Positions 27,155 through 42,100 of a stretch of 64,000 bases of DNA are shown one piece after another. Origin of the DNA: Undaria pinnatifida. Lineage: Eukaryota; Sar; Phaeophyceae; Laminariales; Alariaceae. The stretch covers positions 8,407,805 through 8,471,804 of the forward strand of contig JABAKD010000030.1 in the NCBI GenBank assembly GCA_012845835.1, given 5' to 3'. Within the stretch, counting starts at the first letter, position 1. The number at the start of each line of letters is the position of its first letter. Position numbers and translations under genes: made by a program. Below the pieces are notes generated by a model that saw nothing but the letters and a program-made list of their open reading frames with translations, was not told the origin of the DNA and made no database searches.

Positions 27155-30100
27155 GTTTGCCGAGGACAACGCTTTTCAGTGGGGGAGGAGGGGGGGGGGG
27201 CAGGGTCAACAGTGCCTGCGTTTTATCGTGTCGTGGCCAACTTCTCCCGAGAAACAATTAAAGAGCTTCAGCAACAAACATACGAGGGATTGCCGAGGAA
27301 AATGTTTTCTGCTTCGAGGTGAAAGGGGCAACAATATGGGGTAAACATTGCCTGCAACTTACTGCAAGGCATGCTCAAGGGTAGGGACGATGGGTACGAC
27401 GACCGCAGCTGAGCGTCAGGTTCGTTGAAGTTGACAATCAATCGCAGGGTGGCCACGAAGTTCTACGAAGTACCGACCTCCCCCTGAAGATGCGCTCCGT
27501 CTCGAAAGAGATGCGTGGGTCAACGATCAAATGATCAAGGCAAGCACCAAGGAAGTACACCCTCCCCCCCCCCCTGACCTCCTCTAGAGCATGCCTAAGA
27601 AGGTAGATGTCTCCGATGAGTCGTTGAGTCGTTCTGCGGTAGCCGTCACAATCTTTCTTTAACGAAACAGGCGGTTGTGCAAAAACAGCTCCCGGCCGTA
27701 TCTTCTGAAATACGATACGGCTTGCCACCCCGACGTGATCGTTCGATAGTCCTTTACCAAAAAGAAAAATACGGGAAGAATTTTCGTTTCATAGCATCCA
27801 TCCTCGTGTCGAGCAGCCATGAAGCGTTCGCTAATGAAAATCGCTGGGTTTTTTTTTGTCAGGGGGGGGGGCTATCGTGGGGTCAGTCCGATTAGGTACC
27901 TTCATACTCGGCACCGTCGAGGGATACCAGCTTCCCGAAGCCCTGCCGCTGCCCCCTGTGCCACTCCCCGCTGTACACGGTGCCGTCCGAGTAGCGGTGT
28001 TCTCCCAAGCCGTGCTTTTGTTCGTCCAACATGTCCCCTTCGTACACCTGGATAGATTGTTGATCGTACAATGAAACGATTTATTCAGTGGACAACTTTG
28101 TCGCGACCACAAAAAACAGTGACGCTGGAAGCAGTTTTGTGATGGACTGATGAGGAAGAAGGACACTTTTAATGTCCCTTTTAGAAAGTGTACCCAATTT
28201 TGTGGAGACAGTCTACGTATTTTTTAGTGTGATACTATGTTTGGAGCGGCATGGTAAAGTGGTTGAATTCCGCTTTTTTTTTTCCGTCTCACGAACACCT
28301 GGCCCAGCAGCTGCTGGCCAGCTACTAGCAACAAGCACACCGTATGTTCGAGTGTTCTACCGGTCTGCCAGCACCGTCCCGTGCTGTACCCACTCGGTAC
28401 TGCCGCTGACGCGATCATCCAAACCCTGTCTATGCTGCAATCAAAGTCGATTTTCCAACAACATAATATGAACCAAAATGCCTACGTAATGCTCTTTCGC
28501 GACAAAAGGCATATAATTCTTGCTTCGGTTCCCGAACCCTAATGCTCTTCTCCTTTTTTTTTCCCTTTTTTTACTTTTTGTAGACGACCACACCATTTTC
28601 ATCAGTTCCCATCTTCCAGAGAAGACGATGTGGCGTCGAGGCCGAGCGCTCAACAGGATAGCGTTCAATGAGTAAATATGGTGAGGGGGAAGAAGAAAAC
28701 ACCGGCGCATTTCGTGTACCACTGCCGGAACAACGTCTCCACACTAACACCAAGTGATACATGTGTGTGTGTCCCCTCAAGACGAGGAAAAAAAACACCA
28801 CGGCACTACCGGAACTGACAACATTTTGGGAAGGCCGAAGCTCGGAAGGCTTGCCATGTTCTATTAAACAGTAGCAGGGGTCCCCCGACAAGGCGGTATC
28901 TCGATATAAATTGAGGTGGGATCTCTATACAAGGCGGTCAAAATCGCCTGGCGCGACGACCAGGGAGAACTGCACTCGTAAGACCTGGAACGAACAAGGC
29001 AGCCTCCCCCTACAAGGCGTTCACAATGCTCTTTCACACACCGCCACCTTACCGGGGACCCCTTACAGTGCTGATCCTGTGCTCTACCTGTGCTATATCT
29101 GTCATTGCGCGGGAGTCTTTCTTGTGGGTGTATTCACCGCCTACGTGCCCGTTTCCACACACCTATACCCCCCCCCCCCCCCCCCCCGTGCACGACAGGC
29201 GGATCAGGCCAAAACATCCACAGCAACAAACAAGAAGGAGCACGAGATTCTAAGCGGTATACGTAAAGCGCGACGTACACCTTGGCCGCTCTTCGTCAAT
29301 CGCGAGGCGTGCAATCAGGGGGGAAAATACAACCCCTCTCCCCCCCCCCCCCCTACCAATCAATCAAGGGGACATGAATCGACGGGCGGTTTACAGCGCA
29401 AGCAAGCAAACACGATGCCCCGATCGTTGTCGTTGTTGTGGCTGCCATCCGAAAATGAGCAGCATGAGCTTCAACATAAATGACCCAGGGTGATCGTATG
29501 AGCAAACATTGCAAATAGTCTTTGGTGCGCTGGCTTGCATGTTTTCGGTTGTTTGCCCGCGGGCTCATTGTGACATTCCGAGGCCTATTGCAGCAGTTGG
29601 CATGTATGTGCATCCCTGTCTCGTAGTTTTTGACCGCAGAGCTCGTCTCTCGATGAGGCGCCAGCACGGACACTGGTTGTGCTGGATGGAGACGGGTGGA
29701 AACATCACTTTAATTTGAATAAAACACGCACACTGCCAGATAATAATAAGAAAACCAAGGGAAATCCATCAAAACAGGAAAATGCTCTCCTTGTTATTGT
29801 CAATCAAGAGGAACGCAATCAGAAGTGCAAGAAACGGTGGTTATACGGCGCAGCAACGAAACACAATGCCCCTCAATGCCAGTCCCGGATTCGTTCGCGT
29901 GCTTTGAACCCACACGCGACCGGCATCCACGGAATCCGCGCAATCCGCGCCTACTGTACCGCCTCCGCAACTCTTGAAGGGGAGGGACACATGCCTCGAC
30001 CGTTTGGTACACAAGGGTCACAAAATACAATTGCTCTTCATTCGCTCCTCAAGGGAGAATTCAGTAACCAGGAGAGTGACAAACAAATCGGTACACAACG

Positions 30101-33100
30101 TAGCAACAACAAACACAACGCCGCTTGCTTGCTGTCTAAAATGTTTAGAGTATGCAAATCGCCGAGGAGTGGGAATGCTGAATTATCCTCTCTGCGGGAT
30201 AAAAGTGAAGGAACGTTACCGGGGAGGGGAGAAGGAACGGCACCTATGACCACCGCTTGTCTTCAAGATGGAAGGTAAAAGTGATGTACAATACTGGTAT
30301 ATAAATGGAGGGGAGGGACACACCTCTCCGCCCGGAGTCGTGAGACGGTAGAGCCCCGAGATGCAGTCTATGTCAAAGTGGTTGTCCACGAACGGCCCCT
30401 CGTATGTCCACCCGGTCTTCGTGATCCACGTGCCCCAGTGCCCAGGCATGCGCGCCTCTGCACACAGATTAAAAAAAAAAAACATTCTTAGCCAAACATA
30501 CAGCAGCCGATATGTTTTTCGGGAGCAATTTTGGTCCACGGAAAACTGCCGGTGAGCAGCAGCGTTTGGACGTGGACGCACGAGCGCTGGCGAAAGAACG
30601 CCTACGCACAAATTGTAACCCCCGTTCGTTGGTGGCTATTAATTCAGTATATAATTTTCATTATGATTTTTAATGACCGTGGCCACGGCAGGTTGGGCAG
30701 GGGGTACCCTCTTCTCCTCTGCTGGTCTGACCCACTCGCCCGAGAGACTCTGTACCTCAACGAAACAAAATGAAATTCAGGCGATTTGTTTCGGCGCGAC
30801 GTAGTTGTAAGCTGTGACCGTTCCCTGATGGCTTCCATGTATGTGTCAAAACAACAACAAAAAAGAAAAAAAACAGCGCGAAAGCTTTTTTTCGGACCGC
30901 ACAAGGAATGGGGGGTGGGGGCACTCAGGCCCACACCGATGGTGTGGGGATGGAGCCTGGACGAGGCGTAAGGATTAACCCATTTAGCACCGCACTTCCG
31001 TCAAGGAAACAAAACACTTGGAGTTAGAATATGATTGTTTTTTAAAGTTAGGAATGGGTAAATAGTAGAAGGTAGATGAGCGTGTGATGAGAAGGTAAAG
31101 AAAAGTGGAAGCAAGGCTCAGCAGATGAATTAGAGCGATGCTGAGCCGAAAAAAGGGTACTGACGGAGGGAGGAGGTGGAGTCTCCCCCCATGCCACCCC
31201 CTCGAATCTCCTCCTCGCTTTCTTGTCTATTTCCTCAGCTGGAGCTTACTGTACAGTAGTCATTCAGTATCGATTATACTTGAATCGCTCACCAGGAGGA
31301 ACGACCCCTTTCAAGTCCAAGCACGCCTCCACCACGTAAGGCCCATCGTACAGGGCTCCGTCGTGGTACTTTATCAGGATGTCGCCTCCTGCGGCGTGCG
31401 TACGCAAGGCCGCAGCGGCAGCAGCAAAAAAAAAAGACAGACGGCAACAACAGCAACAATTACAACAAGGCTCGTAAAAGTTTTTTTTTTTTATTTGTGT
31501 TTTTTTTCATTTTACTTGATAAGTACAGGGCGGGGCCTCGTCGTGATTTTTTTTCATATACATACGTATTGCAAGGGCGGCCGAAAAAAAAAGAAAAAAA
31601 GGCAGGTAACAAACCAACGGAGCTACTTCATAGCAGTTAGTTAAATATTAATTTAGCACCCAGCGAATGCGATACTACGTTTCAGACTGCGCCGAGGGCC
31701 ACCGCTGTCGAGCTGCCTGAAGCGCCCTTCGACCAACCGACGCACACAGCAAGCTGACGACAGCTACGGCAGTAGCACAGGATATCTGCTAATCAGGGAG
31801 AGTCCTCCCTCCACAATGCGATAGGAGATGCACTTTTGGGGTTAAACTTTTTTTTTATGACCTCTATAGTGCGGTTGAGCTCCTCCTCAACCGTGGAACT
31901 CCCGGTTAGTCCGATACTTTTACGAGTACAATGGTTGATTTTAGGACTAGCGCATAGAACGAAGTGTTGGTCGGATTGCGCGAGGAAAACGTCTTCGAAG
32001 CCATGCTTCGGGTGATGATGGATGATGATATTCAGCTCCTAAAGCTAGGAGCTCAGAAACTGACGCTTCGCCCGAATCGCGTGTTGACTCAAGAGACAAA
32101 AGTAAATATCAAAGTCAGGCAGAGATTTACAGGAAAAAATAGCAAGGTTCGAGAGCCCTCGTACTGAGTTTTAGTGTGGAACGCATGTGTTTTTCGAAAA
32201 TAAGAAGCCCAACCTGAACCAATGTTCCAGTTTTCTGATTTTGAAGGCCTGTACCATATTTTCCACCTACTACTCGATTGCTAGCATTTTTACGCGTGTG
32301 TGAGTGTTGCTGCTGCCGGCATTCTTGGTCGTTCACAAAGCGTTATCTACATAATAAGGTGTCGACATTATTTCTTCGCCACTGCTACTCGTACTTTTCT
32401 TTTTTTTCATGACCCGTACCTGGAAAACATCAGGTGGAACAAAAAAGGTCAACATAGATAGAACCCGGTTTCAACGTCGGCTTGACGAGCCGTGGTATCT
32501 ACATTAAATTGCAAAGGATGGCTTTGTCTGCACACGCAAGACATCAGGGAAACAGACAAATTGAGGTTTGTTGTGTTTGGTAGAGAGAATGACGCATGTC
32601 TGTGTCAGAAATCTGGGTCGTTGTGAATTGTAAAAAAAGTCGAACGAGCACCCCAGGACCAGCGTCGGGCGCAGCTCGTCGCGTGCAGGCTAGCAAGGGC
32701 GCGCCTAGCGCAAGCGGGATGGGTCTCTTGCTGACAACGTGTGCAGACATGAAGTGTTCCCTGGATTGGCCAGCCAAGCTAGGTATTTTGAGTGTTTTCT
32801 TTCCCACCCGCCCGCCCCTATTATTTATTTCGAATGGGGGAGGGGGGGCGGGGGGAAGGGGGGGGGGGGGAGGGGGGGGGGGGGAGGGGCGAGGGGGGGG
32901 AGGCGGGGGGGGGAGGGGGGGGGGGAGGGGGGGGGGGGGCGGGGGGGAGAGCGGTACGGGTAGTCGGGATTCCGTACATTTATATACATATATATGCTGT
33001 GTTTTCGTTTTAGGTTAGGTTTGAGTTAGATCGAAGGAGTCTAATGGTACAGTACCATTCGGAGGCTTGGCTACCCGAGACGACTGCAGCCGGTAATATT

Positions 33101-36100
33101 GATAGTTATGAACCCGGCTGCTATCGTTATAGGGAGGGAGACACGGTGAATAAATGTGGTGGGCGAGAAACATACCTGGCAGGAGATTGAAAGAGGCTGC
33201 GACGGGTGTGTGTGGCCAAAGGGGAGAAATGTTTCTTCTCCCACCACCCAGAAAGCGAATGACAACAACGTAATTCAAAAAGATAAAACAACGGACTCGT
33301 TTGGGCTGGTCGGTGTTACTTGGACGGCGGCTGCTTGTTCTTTCTTTAGTTTTCTTCGGTGTTTATTTTTGATGTTGTCGTACCTAGTATCGCTCAAAGA
33401 AACGCCTACTTCGGCGTGTTCCGTCTGGGCGCTTGCGAGCGACACCCCCCGGATTTCAAGCGTAAAAGACACATCCCGAATGTACATATCATACTAATGT
33501 GCGTGTTGTCGGCACGGTGTATTTGGTCAACAACCAGAAGACGAAGATTAATGAATTGGGGGTTGGAGAATGAACCATATTCCGTGTGTTTGTTCTGCTC
33601 ACCCAATTTTCCATGCGTGAACCACCCGAAAGCCCACTCGTATTTCGGCCAGTAGCGCCTCCTTAGCTTCTCCTTCGGCACGTACTTCACCTTCACCTGG
33701 CGTGTTTGTAGGTTGACCCCCGCCAAACGCGAATACGAGGAAACGACGGAATGATAACCATCAACGATGGAAAATGGCCCGTGCCACAGGTTTTTTTAGA
33801 AAGAAAGAAAGAAAGAGAAAGAGAGATAGAGAGAGAGGAGGCGGGGGAAGGAGAAACGAAACGTATACCAGGTACAAATTTTCGGGTCAGCTGATGATGC
33901 AAAATACCTTTCTCGTCTGGGGTCCCTTACGTAGCATGTTATGGTGCATCTGTATCGCTTCCAAGAGAGAAACAAAAACGCAAGCCGGCAGGCACCCTTG
34001 CAGCCGACACGACCAAGAGGAGGTTGAATAACGTTTTTCCGCATACGAAGCTTTTTTTTTTCTTGTCTAAAAGGGTTGAAAACGGGGCCAAACTACTTGA
34101 ATTTAGTGTGGGCATGTTTTGTAGCGCTTAATTAAAAGGGCGAAGGAAACAGACGAAGCCAAAGCCATGGTCCCTGGTGGCAGGTTGAGCGAGGAGACGC
34201 ACGAGGAGGAAGGTACAGAATACTGGTAGTGTTTTTCCTTTTCGTACCTTGAGCCTCAGAGGCGGAGGGTCCCTTGCGAAGACGTAAATGGCGCGTGACG
34301 GTACCGTGCGCGAGATAGTGCCACCCCTGATGTTCGACAGATGGCACTCGTACACGCCCTCGAAGTCGTGAACGATCTTCGCACGCGCGTTAGCGGGTGG
34401 GGAACGTTATCGGAGAGGGAGAGGACAAAACAAAAAAACGACTGCACGATACCAGTAATACCGATTCATGGAACCGAAGACTCTCTCGAGAGAGGATAGA
34501 TCACCCCGGCACATACATCCACGGGCCTCATCATCATATATCTTTGAAGAAACAATACCAGTAATACATCTGGAGAAAAAAACGACTCCCCCCCGGTGTA
34601 TCACGCAGCTTGCAGAGATGGCTATCGACCCTTAAAACGTTAATGGTATCAAACTCACAGCTAGCTGGCGTATTTAAAGCACGAAGTGTTAGCAAATGAG
34701 GATTATTGCCGATGCCGGTCTAGGAGACCAAAGACCGGGATGGAAGATGAAACGAGCATTATCAATAGTACCACTCCCTGGAATCCACGTGGACTAAAGG
34801 GTCGCGGGTGGCTACTGTAGTGTTAATAGTATTAATAGCGGCGGTCGGTACATTTTTTCGAAATTCCGTGGCGTGCGCGGGTGTGGACTACGAATAATAA
34901 GGGTTCTCGTTCTTAACAAAAAACCAATTTTAAAAGAAAACGTTCGCGAAAAATCGTGACAATAAAAAAAAAAAAAAAACGTGTGGACAATTTTTCGCGA
35001 ATCGTGATACGATAGTCGTTGCGCATCTAAAACAATGAAACTTCTCGTGGACATTTTCGCGAACCGCAATTGACATTCGGCACCAATCTTAAGAGGTTGG
35101 GGAGCAAGGCACCTGATATTCTAAGGCGAACGTTAATTTTAAGCTTTGCCTCCCCTACGATATTCATGCCTCCACCCATTCGGAGACCCTCCCCCCCCCC
35201 CCCCCCGCCGGGGCAAAAAAATGCTCACGTACGTCGTCTATCATAAACAGGTTATATTATATCCGAACAAAAAAAGAAAATGGCACGATGCCTGACAAAA
35301 ACATGTTTATGCGTTTTCTATGCGACACTATCAATATGATTACGGCATTCTTCAAATATCACGATTAGTTCTGTATTTTAGTTGTAGTTTTTAAGGAATG
35401 AACGTAAACACCCGCGAAGGCCCCTCTGAGAAATGACCTCCGTTGTCGCAGTACCATAATAATATCACCTTCAAGGGATCGCTGGAAGAGTTCTTCAGCA
35501 ATTCTTTGTGCTTTTCGTTCACCGCGTCTCGTGCGGTGTTCAGCTGTTCCAAAGCGCACTGTACCAGTTTTTCCTTGGTGCCGAGATCGATCTTTGCCAT
35601 TTCGGCCTTCTCCTTCCCCTCCGTGACGCAATATATCGCCTGCGGCGGCCCGCATTCAGGTGGACGCGCATATATGTATACAGTTACAGGTGTCGGGAAA
35701 CGACAAGAGCCCGGTTAGCATATGCGCGTGTGTTTTGTTTTGGGGGGGTAAGGAGGGGGTGGTGAGGGGGGGGGGGGGGGGGGGGAAAGGTTGAGAAGGG
35801 GGTTGAGGTGGGGGGGGAGGGAGTGAGGGGAGGGGGGAGGTCGAGGAGGGGGTTGAGGTGGCGGGGGGGGGGGGGCATGTTAAGGGGGGCGTACTCATTT
35901 GTTGCTTGCCTTAGTCATTTTACCATTGACCACGCATCCCTTTCGAGACGGAGCACCGTTCCTGCTCCTAATAGAGACACCTTCAACATTTGGGCGCTCA
36001 TTACGTTTCTTCCATATATTACATGGCGGGGGGGGGGGGGGGATATGAGCCCCGCCACCCACAAACATTTACGCTGTTTAAATGCCCATGTGCTTACTCG

Positions 36101-39100
36101 CTTCAAGGCGAGCTTTACCTACGTAAGGCTCGTTTACTGGCAATGTGTGTGCCGTTGTGCAAGCGGGAGACAAGCCTATCGGCGCATTTTAAGCGTACGG
36201 TGAAAACAACAACAACAACAGCAGCAGCGTCAAAACCGACCCTGTTCTTTAGCTCGAAACCCGATTTTACTCACCTCAAGACGAGCTTCATCTCGTTTCA
36301 CGATGGCCGCGTCGTAAACCCCTTCCGCCCTTTGAACGGCAGCGTCGAGAGCAGCAGCCTCTCCCTCCCAGGCAGAGCGTGCGACAACGGTGCTCTCGTA
36401 CTCTTTGAACATAAAAGGAGTGTCGCAATTGCCGCAGATCACGTGTGCAGCGTTACGGGGAACGGCTTGCCTGGTGCCCCACCATTGAGGGTGTGTTTTT
36501 AATTAAGTCCCGACGAAGTTCCAGAGAAGTCCCGACGAAGTTCCATAGGTCCCAACGAATTCCCAAGGAAGTCCCAATGAATCCCCAATGAAGTCGCAAT
36601 GAAGCCCCAAAGAAGTCCCAGAGAAATCCCAACGAAATCCAAACGAAGCCCCCATGAAGTCCCAACAAAATTCCGGAGAAGTCCCGACGAAGTCCCAACG
36701 AAGCCCCAACGAAGTCCCAACAAAGTTCCAGAGAAGTCCCGACGAAGTCCCAGCGAAGTCCCAACGAAGTCCCAATTAGGTGCCAATAAAGTTCCAATGA
36801 AGTTCCAAACGAAGTCCCAACGAAGTCCCAATGACACGCGGGTCGTTTTTTTTTTCCAACAGCATGTGCACACAGCACAGGGGAAAGGACAGAAAGGTTT
36901 GGAAGCCAGCAGTCAAGAAAAACGTTGCAGCCCGCGGTGAGACTCTAACGGAGAAAACTGCAATCGAACCCACAGTGTCGTGCCTCAAACAGTTGCTGTG
37001 GACTAAGCAATGAGCTCGTCGGGGCTGGTTCGTGTTACTTGTGCCGAATTCACTTGCTGTGCGGGCGATGGCTATTTATTTTTTTATAGTTTTCAAGAGA
37101 TTGCTGCCCCCTTCCCCCCCCCCCTCTCCCCCCCCTTCCCCCCCGGGGTTTCAAGCTAAACCACAACCCCGAATGAGAAGCATGTAGTTCATACCCGGGT
37201 ATTAAACATGGTTTGTCTCCCCGACGACGTGCATAATTCATGAGCTTTCATTGTCCACCGTTCACAAGCATTGCACAGTAAAAAAAAAAAGATCCAAAGG
37301 GGAAACAAAATAAGGAAGGATATGAGCGAACGTCTAACAACCGTTTATGTACCTAACTCCAGCTTATTGCCGCTGCACCACGATAGACTACTACTATATT
37401 GTGCACCGCATAATTTATCCAGAGAGACGACCGCGTGTTTTGCAATGAAGGGATCGGGAGGGTCGACATTCCTGAAGAAACGGTATACGGGAGAAAGAAA
37501 ACCAACGCAAATTTTTGACGCTGCATTTTTTACAGTATTAAACTATGCAGAGATATTGCGTTGAAATCTCATGCGGCGTGTTTGCAGTGAATGCATTGGA
37601 AGGGCCGGCATTCCTGCAAGACGGCGCTTACAATTGGCTCTGCATTTCGCTCTAAAATTTATGCAGAGAGAGAGAGCTAACGATTGTTATCGAATATCGT
37701 TGGCGCTGCATTACATCTATAATTCTACGAAAAGAAAGAGAGAGCTTGCGAGGCGTGTTTTACAGTGGATGCATTGGAAGGAGCGGCATTCCTGAACAAA
37801 CAGTACCATAAGGAACAACACACCACCGTATCTCGTTGGCGCTCCATTACATTCCGGTTGTAATATCCGCAGAGAGGGAGGGATCGAGGAAACTTACGAG
37901 GCGTGTTTGCAGTGGATGCATCGGAAGGGGCGGCATTCCGTCGATGGTGGCGTGTGGAGACGGATCTCCAGTCTTGGCAGCGTCTCACCCTCCAGCATTT
38001 GTCCGTTGTGATACCACTGATACCTGCATGGATGTATTGAAGTGCGATGAACCAGCCATTAAAGCTTTTTGAACCGAGATAAATCACGAATACCTGATCC
38101 AGCAGGAGCTGGTCAGCCACTAGCAATAATCACACTGTCTGCTCGAGTGTTCTACCAGTCTGCCAGCACCGTCCCGTGCTGTATCCACTTGGCATTACCA
38201 CTGACGTGATCAACTAAACACTACCATGCTGCTGCAAGCCATGTCAATTCTGCAACCACAGAATATAAACCAAAACGCCTACGTAGTTCTATCTCGCAAC
38301 AAAATACATGCCATTCTTGGCTCGGTTCCCGAACCCTAATCATCATCTCCATTTCGTGTGTGTGATTAGTACGCGTATGCAGTTGCAAGGCGAGAGACGA
38401 ACTCCCCGCGCAGTAGGCGACACAAAGCACGCTGATAGCAGGACAGATGCCATGCTACTGCAAGCCATGTCAATTGTTCAACCTCAGAATATGAACCAAA
38501 ACGCCTACGTAGTTCTATCTCGCAACAAAATGCATGCTATTATTCTTGGTTCGGTTCCCGAACCCTAATAATGCTCTCCATTTCGTGTGTGTGTGGGATT
38601 AGTACGCGTACGCAGTTGCAAGGCGAGACGAATTCCCCACGCAGTAGGCGACACAAAGCAAGCTGATAGCAGGACAGGACAGGACAGGCGTATAGCGGGC
38701 GTTGGGATAAAATCCTGACTCTGATTACCCCCATATCATTGCGCACTTTTTGCACCTTATTTCGGCTGAAAGTATGCTATTTAGTTACAGAGTATGGCGG
38801 CACAGAACGCACGCACGAGGCAAGACGAGCCATGCCAGCCAACACAGAAATTAGCTCGCAACCTTCATTCGGCCAGTCCAGCATCCCTCGCTTGTCGTTG
38901 CAAGATCTGACGTACACACAGTGATTCGAAATTATTACCACTCAGCGAATGCAGTTAGATAGAGTATCTCTATGATGCATTTATTTCGTGTGGGGAGCAG
39001 CGAAAGCAACTTAAAAGCCTATCTACTAGGACGATTGTTGGATACATACTTCGAAGTATATATATATTGTATGCATATCTTGATTAAACAATGCTGTGTT

Positions 39101-42100
39101 TCAGCACCCCCCCCCCCGCGCCAACGCGCTTCGGAAATCTCGTAGAAACCCCGCCCACCAGCTCTTGTTGGTTAAATCTTCTCCATGGCTGTGCGTTCTC
39201 CCAACGCGTACTGGTATAGAATGCTTTGCGTAAATGGATAGTCTATAGATTCGGTCATGCTTGAGGCGAAGCCAGGTAATAGTAGATGTCAAAATCATGT
39301 CAAGGCCATCACAGATGGGCGAGGATGTAAGTAACGGTGATTGTTTGGGGAAGAGGTTCCCCACATCATTCATTGCCAGCCGTACACAAGTTCCTTACAG
39401 TAATGATGGTGTCAGCCATGTTGTGTCTGATCAGCAAGCCGAAGGAGAGACGACCGAACCGAACACCAGGAACCATGAGGAGAGCGCTTCCCAACACCGA
39501 CGACCCTGCGCCCCCCTCGGCGGTACTATGACAGTAGTATACTTTGAAGCACGACTGAAGGACAAGATTAATATTTTTTACCACCACGAAAACAATCCCA
39601 CACTAAAGCAAAAGAAGCTAGCATCAAAATTCGTGGGTGGGCGCGCGCCACGATGGAAGTAGCAGCACTTTTTTTGGCCAAAACGTTCTCGGAACGAGAC
39701 GGAGCTCCCTCACCCACAATCGTCGGGAAAAATAATTTCCCTTTTCCCCCCGTAACGTTTTCTCGTTGTTTTACCTAAGCCATGCGATTATTGTTTCATC
39801 GGTGGGAAGCACCTTTCTTTTTTTTTCATCCCCCAAAATCAGTTTGTTTTTTTTTGGGAGAAGTATACGAGTAGAGATCCTCATGTGAGGAACCTCAGAG
39901 AAAGAGAGAAAAAAAAAAGGTGAACCTGTGTCCGTAACGTGCGTTAGTGCTGTTCTTCAGGCGGGCTAAGGTTGCATCATATCAATTCAATCACACATGT
40001 TGTTTTTTAAAAATGTATTTTCGAGAGTAAACAAACAAACAAAAAGAAATACGCACCGGTGAGGTGGCCATGCGGTTCCTTCCACGTTCAAAGCGAGGGC
40101 TACCGGATCGTTTCCCACGGGAGGAGGCGTTACAACCATGGAGTGCGACTGGGTCAACACCCGCGGTGACTCTTCCTTGGCAAGAAGAAACTGCAAGAGG
40201 GAATAAAAAGGGATGCGGAGGCAGTGGTTAGCGGTAGCGGATGGAAAGGGGTTCAGTGAAGCAACAAAAAGAGGCTGTGACTTATGTGAGTGGATGATTC
40301 GACGGGTGCTTCAAGCTTAGAAAAAAATGCAATGCGAGAGTTCCTGGTTTCACTTCCTCCGGGAGAAGGCGTTACAACCATGAAGTGCGACCGGGTCAAT
40401 ACCCGCGGTGGCTCCTCGTTGGCCAATAAAAACTTGCGCGATTACACAAATGATGCAGAGGCAGGGATAGCAAATTGAAAATTGGCTTAGGTGGTGAGGT
40501 AATAAACAAGGCGTCCACATAAAGAAAGGAGGGTCCAAAGCGAAAAGAAAAGCCTTCGAAAGCGAAGCGGGTGATTTGACGAGATGTTTTGGAAGCTCAA
40601 TAATGGTCTGACAAGAGCGATTTTAACAGTGCGTCACGAGTGATGTCGAGCAAGCGAGTGGAGAGGGGTTCATCGAAGTGATTAGAAAAAAAGCATAATT
40701 CAAAGCGAAGCGAGCTATTTCACGGGGCTCTTGAAGCTCAACTACGGTAAACGCGAACAGCTTAGCTACGCGAGGAGCGAGTGATCTATAGAGGAAGCGA
40801 GTGCTAAGGCCCGCCCAGTGAACGAACAAAAAATAAGAATTCAAAGAGCAAAGTGAAAGATTTGCCGACCGCTTGAATGCTGTTAATGGTCGATGCGACG
40901 TGCTTTAACTGGCGGTTTCGAAGCTCAAATAAACGTCAACGAGAGTGATGCAAACAGTGCGTCTCGAATGACGCAGAGTGCGCGAGTGGAAAGAGGCTCA
41001 GTTTAATTGATTAAAAAAGAAGCCTTCAAAGCGAAGCAAGTGCTTCCATGTGTTGCATGAGGAGAAGGGATCGAACAGATATATTCGAAGTAGTCCCGGG
41101 GTGAGATAACCATTTTATAATTTTTTTTCCAATACAACGTCAGCTGTGAGTTCGAAAAATTTAGAGTCGATACTCATTTTTTGCAAGCTGCGTGCAATAC
41201 ACCAATCGCTCGTTCCCAGTAAGTTTTTCATGAGTCAAAATCTAATCAATAAGTAGTAATAACGGACGTTAACCTTGATGAAGACCTTGATGAAGACCTT
41301 GATGAAGACCTTGCCGTGAACCCTGATGAAGACGTTAATTATTGCATTCATAGTGTTTGACGACCTTGAATTGATGTCCAGTTTTGAAGGAGAAGGTGCG
41401 ACTGGGGTTGGAGCTCAATCATGGCCAACCGGAATGATTCGACGGACATTTGAACGCTCCACAGTAATCAACACGAGCGAGTGATGTTACTTGACGGTCT
41501 CTTTCAAGCTCAATACTGGTCAAAGCGAGTGATTGGTTTAGCGGGCGCTTGGAACTCAGTATTGGCCAAAAGCGAGCTATTGATTTGACGGGAGCTTTGA
41601 AGCTCAACAACGGCCAACGCCAAATGATCTGACAGTTGCTCCAAGCTCAGAAAAGTCAAAGCGGGTGATTGGTTTGAAGGGTGCTTGAAGCTCAACAAAA
41701 CCCAACGCCAGTGAATTTCCGCTCGTTAAGGCTCAATAACGGTCAACACAACTGACTGGTTTGACTGGCGCTCACAGCTCAACAATGGCGTTGATGAATG
41801 CGGGTATACCTGAGGAAAAGTCTCTGAGACTGGATAGGTAGGGGCCCAGTAACGTAAAGAAAAAGGTTCCAGAGCGAAGCGAGTGATTTAACGGGCGCTT
41901 GAACTTCAATGACCATCAACCGAGAGTGATTTGACGGGCGCGGGATTCAAAAGGGAGTTTTGAACTTCAACTATGGTCTAACGCGAGTGGTTTGAAGGGA
42001 GATTACTTGAAAAAACTAGACAAAAAATGGCTAAAAGCGAGCGAGCGACTTGACAGGCGTGAACGTTTTGAAGTCCAACAGTGGCGTTGATGAAAGTACC

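Noticed and set aside
36453-36878. Open frames with [10 protein letters not shown]-type repeats
   Set aside because: An 11-bp minisatellite gives the same peptide pattern in every frame.
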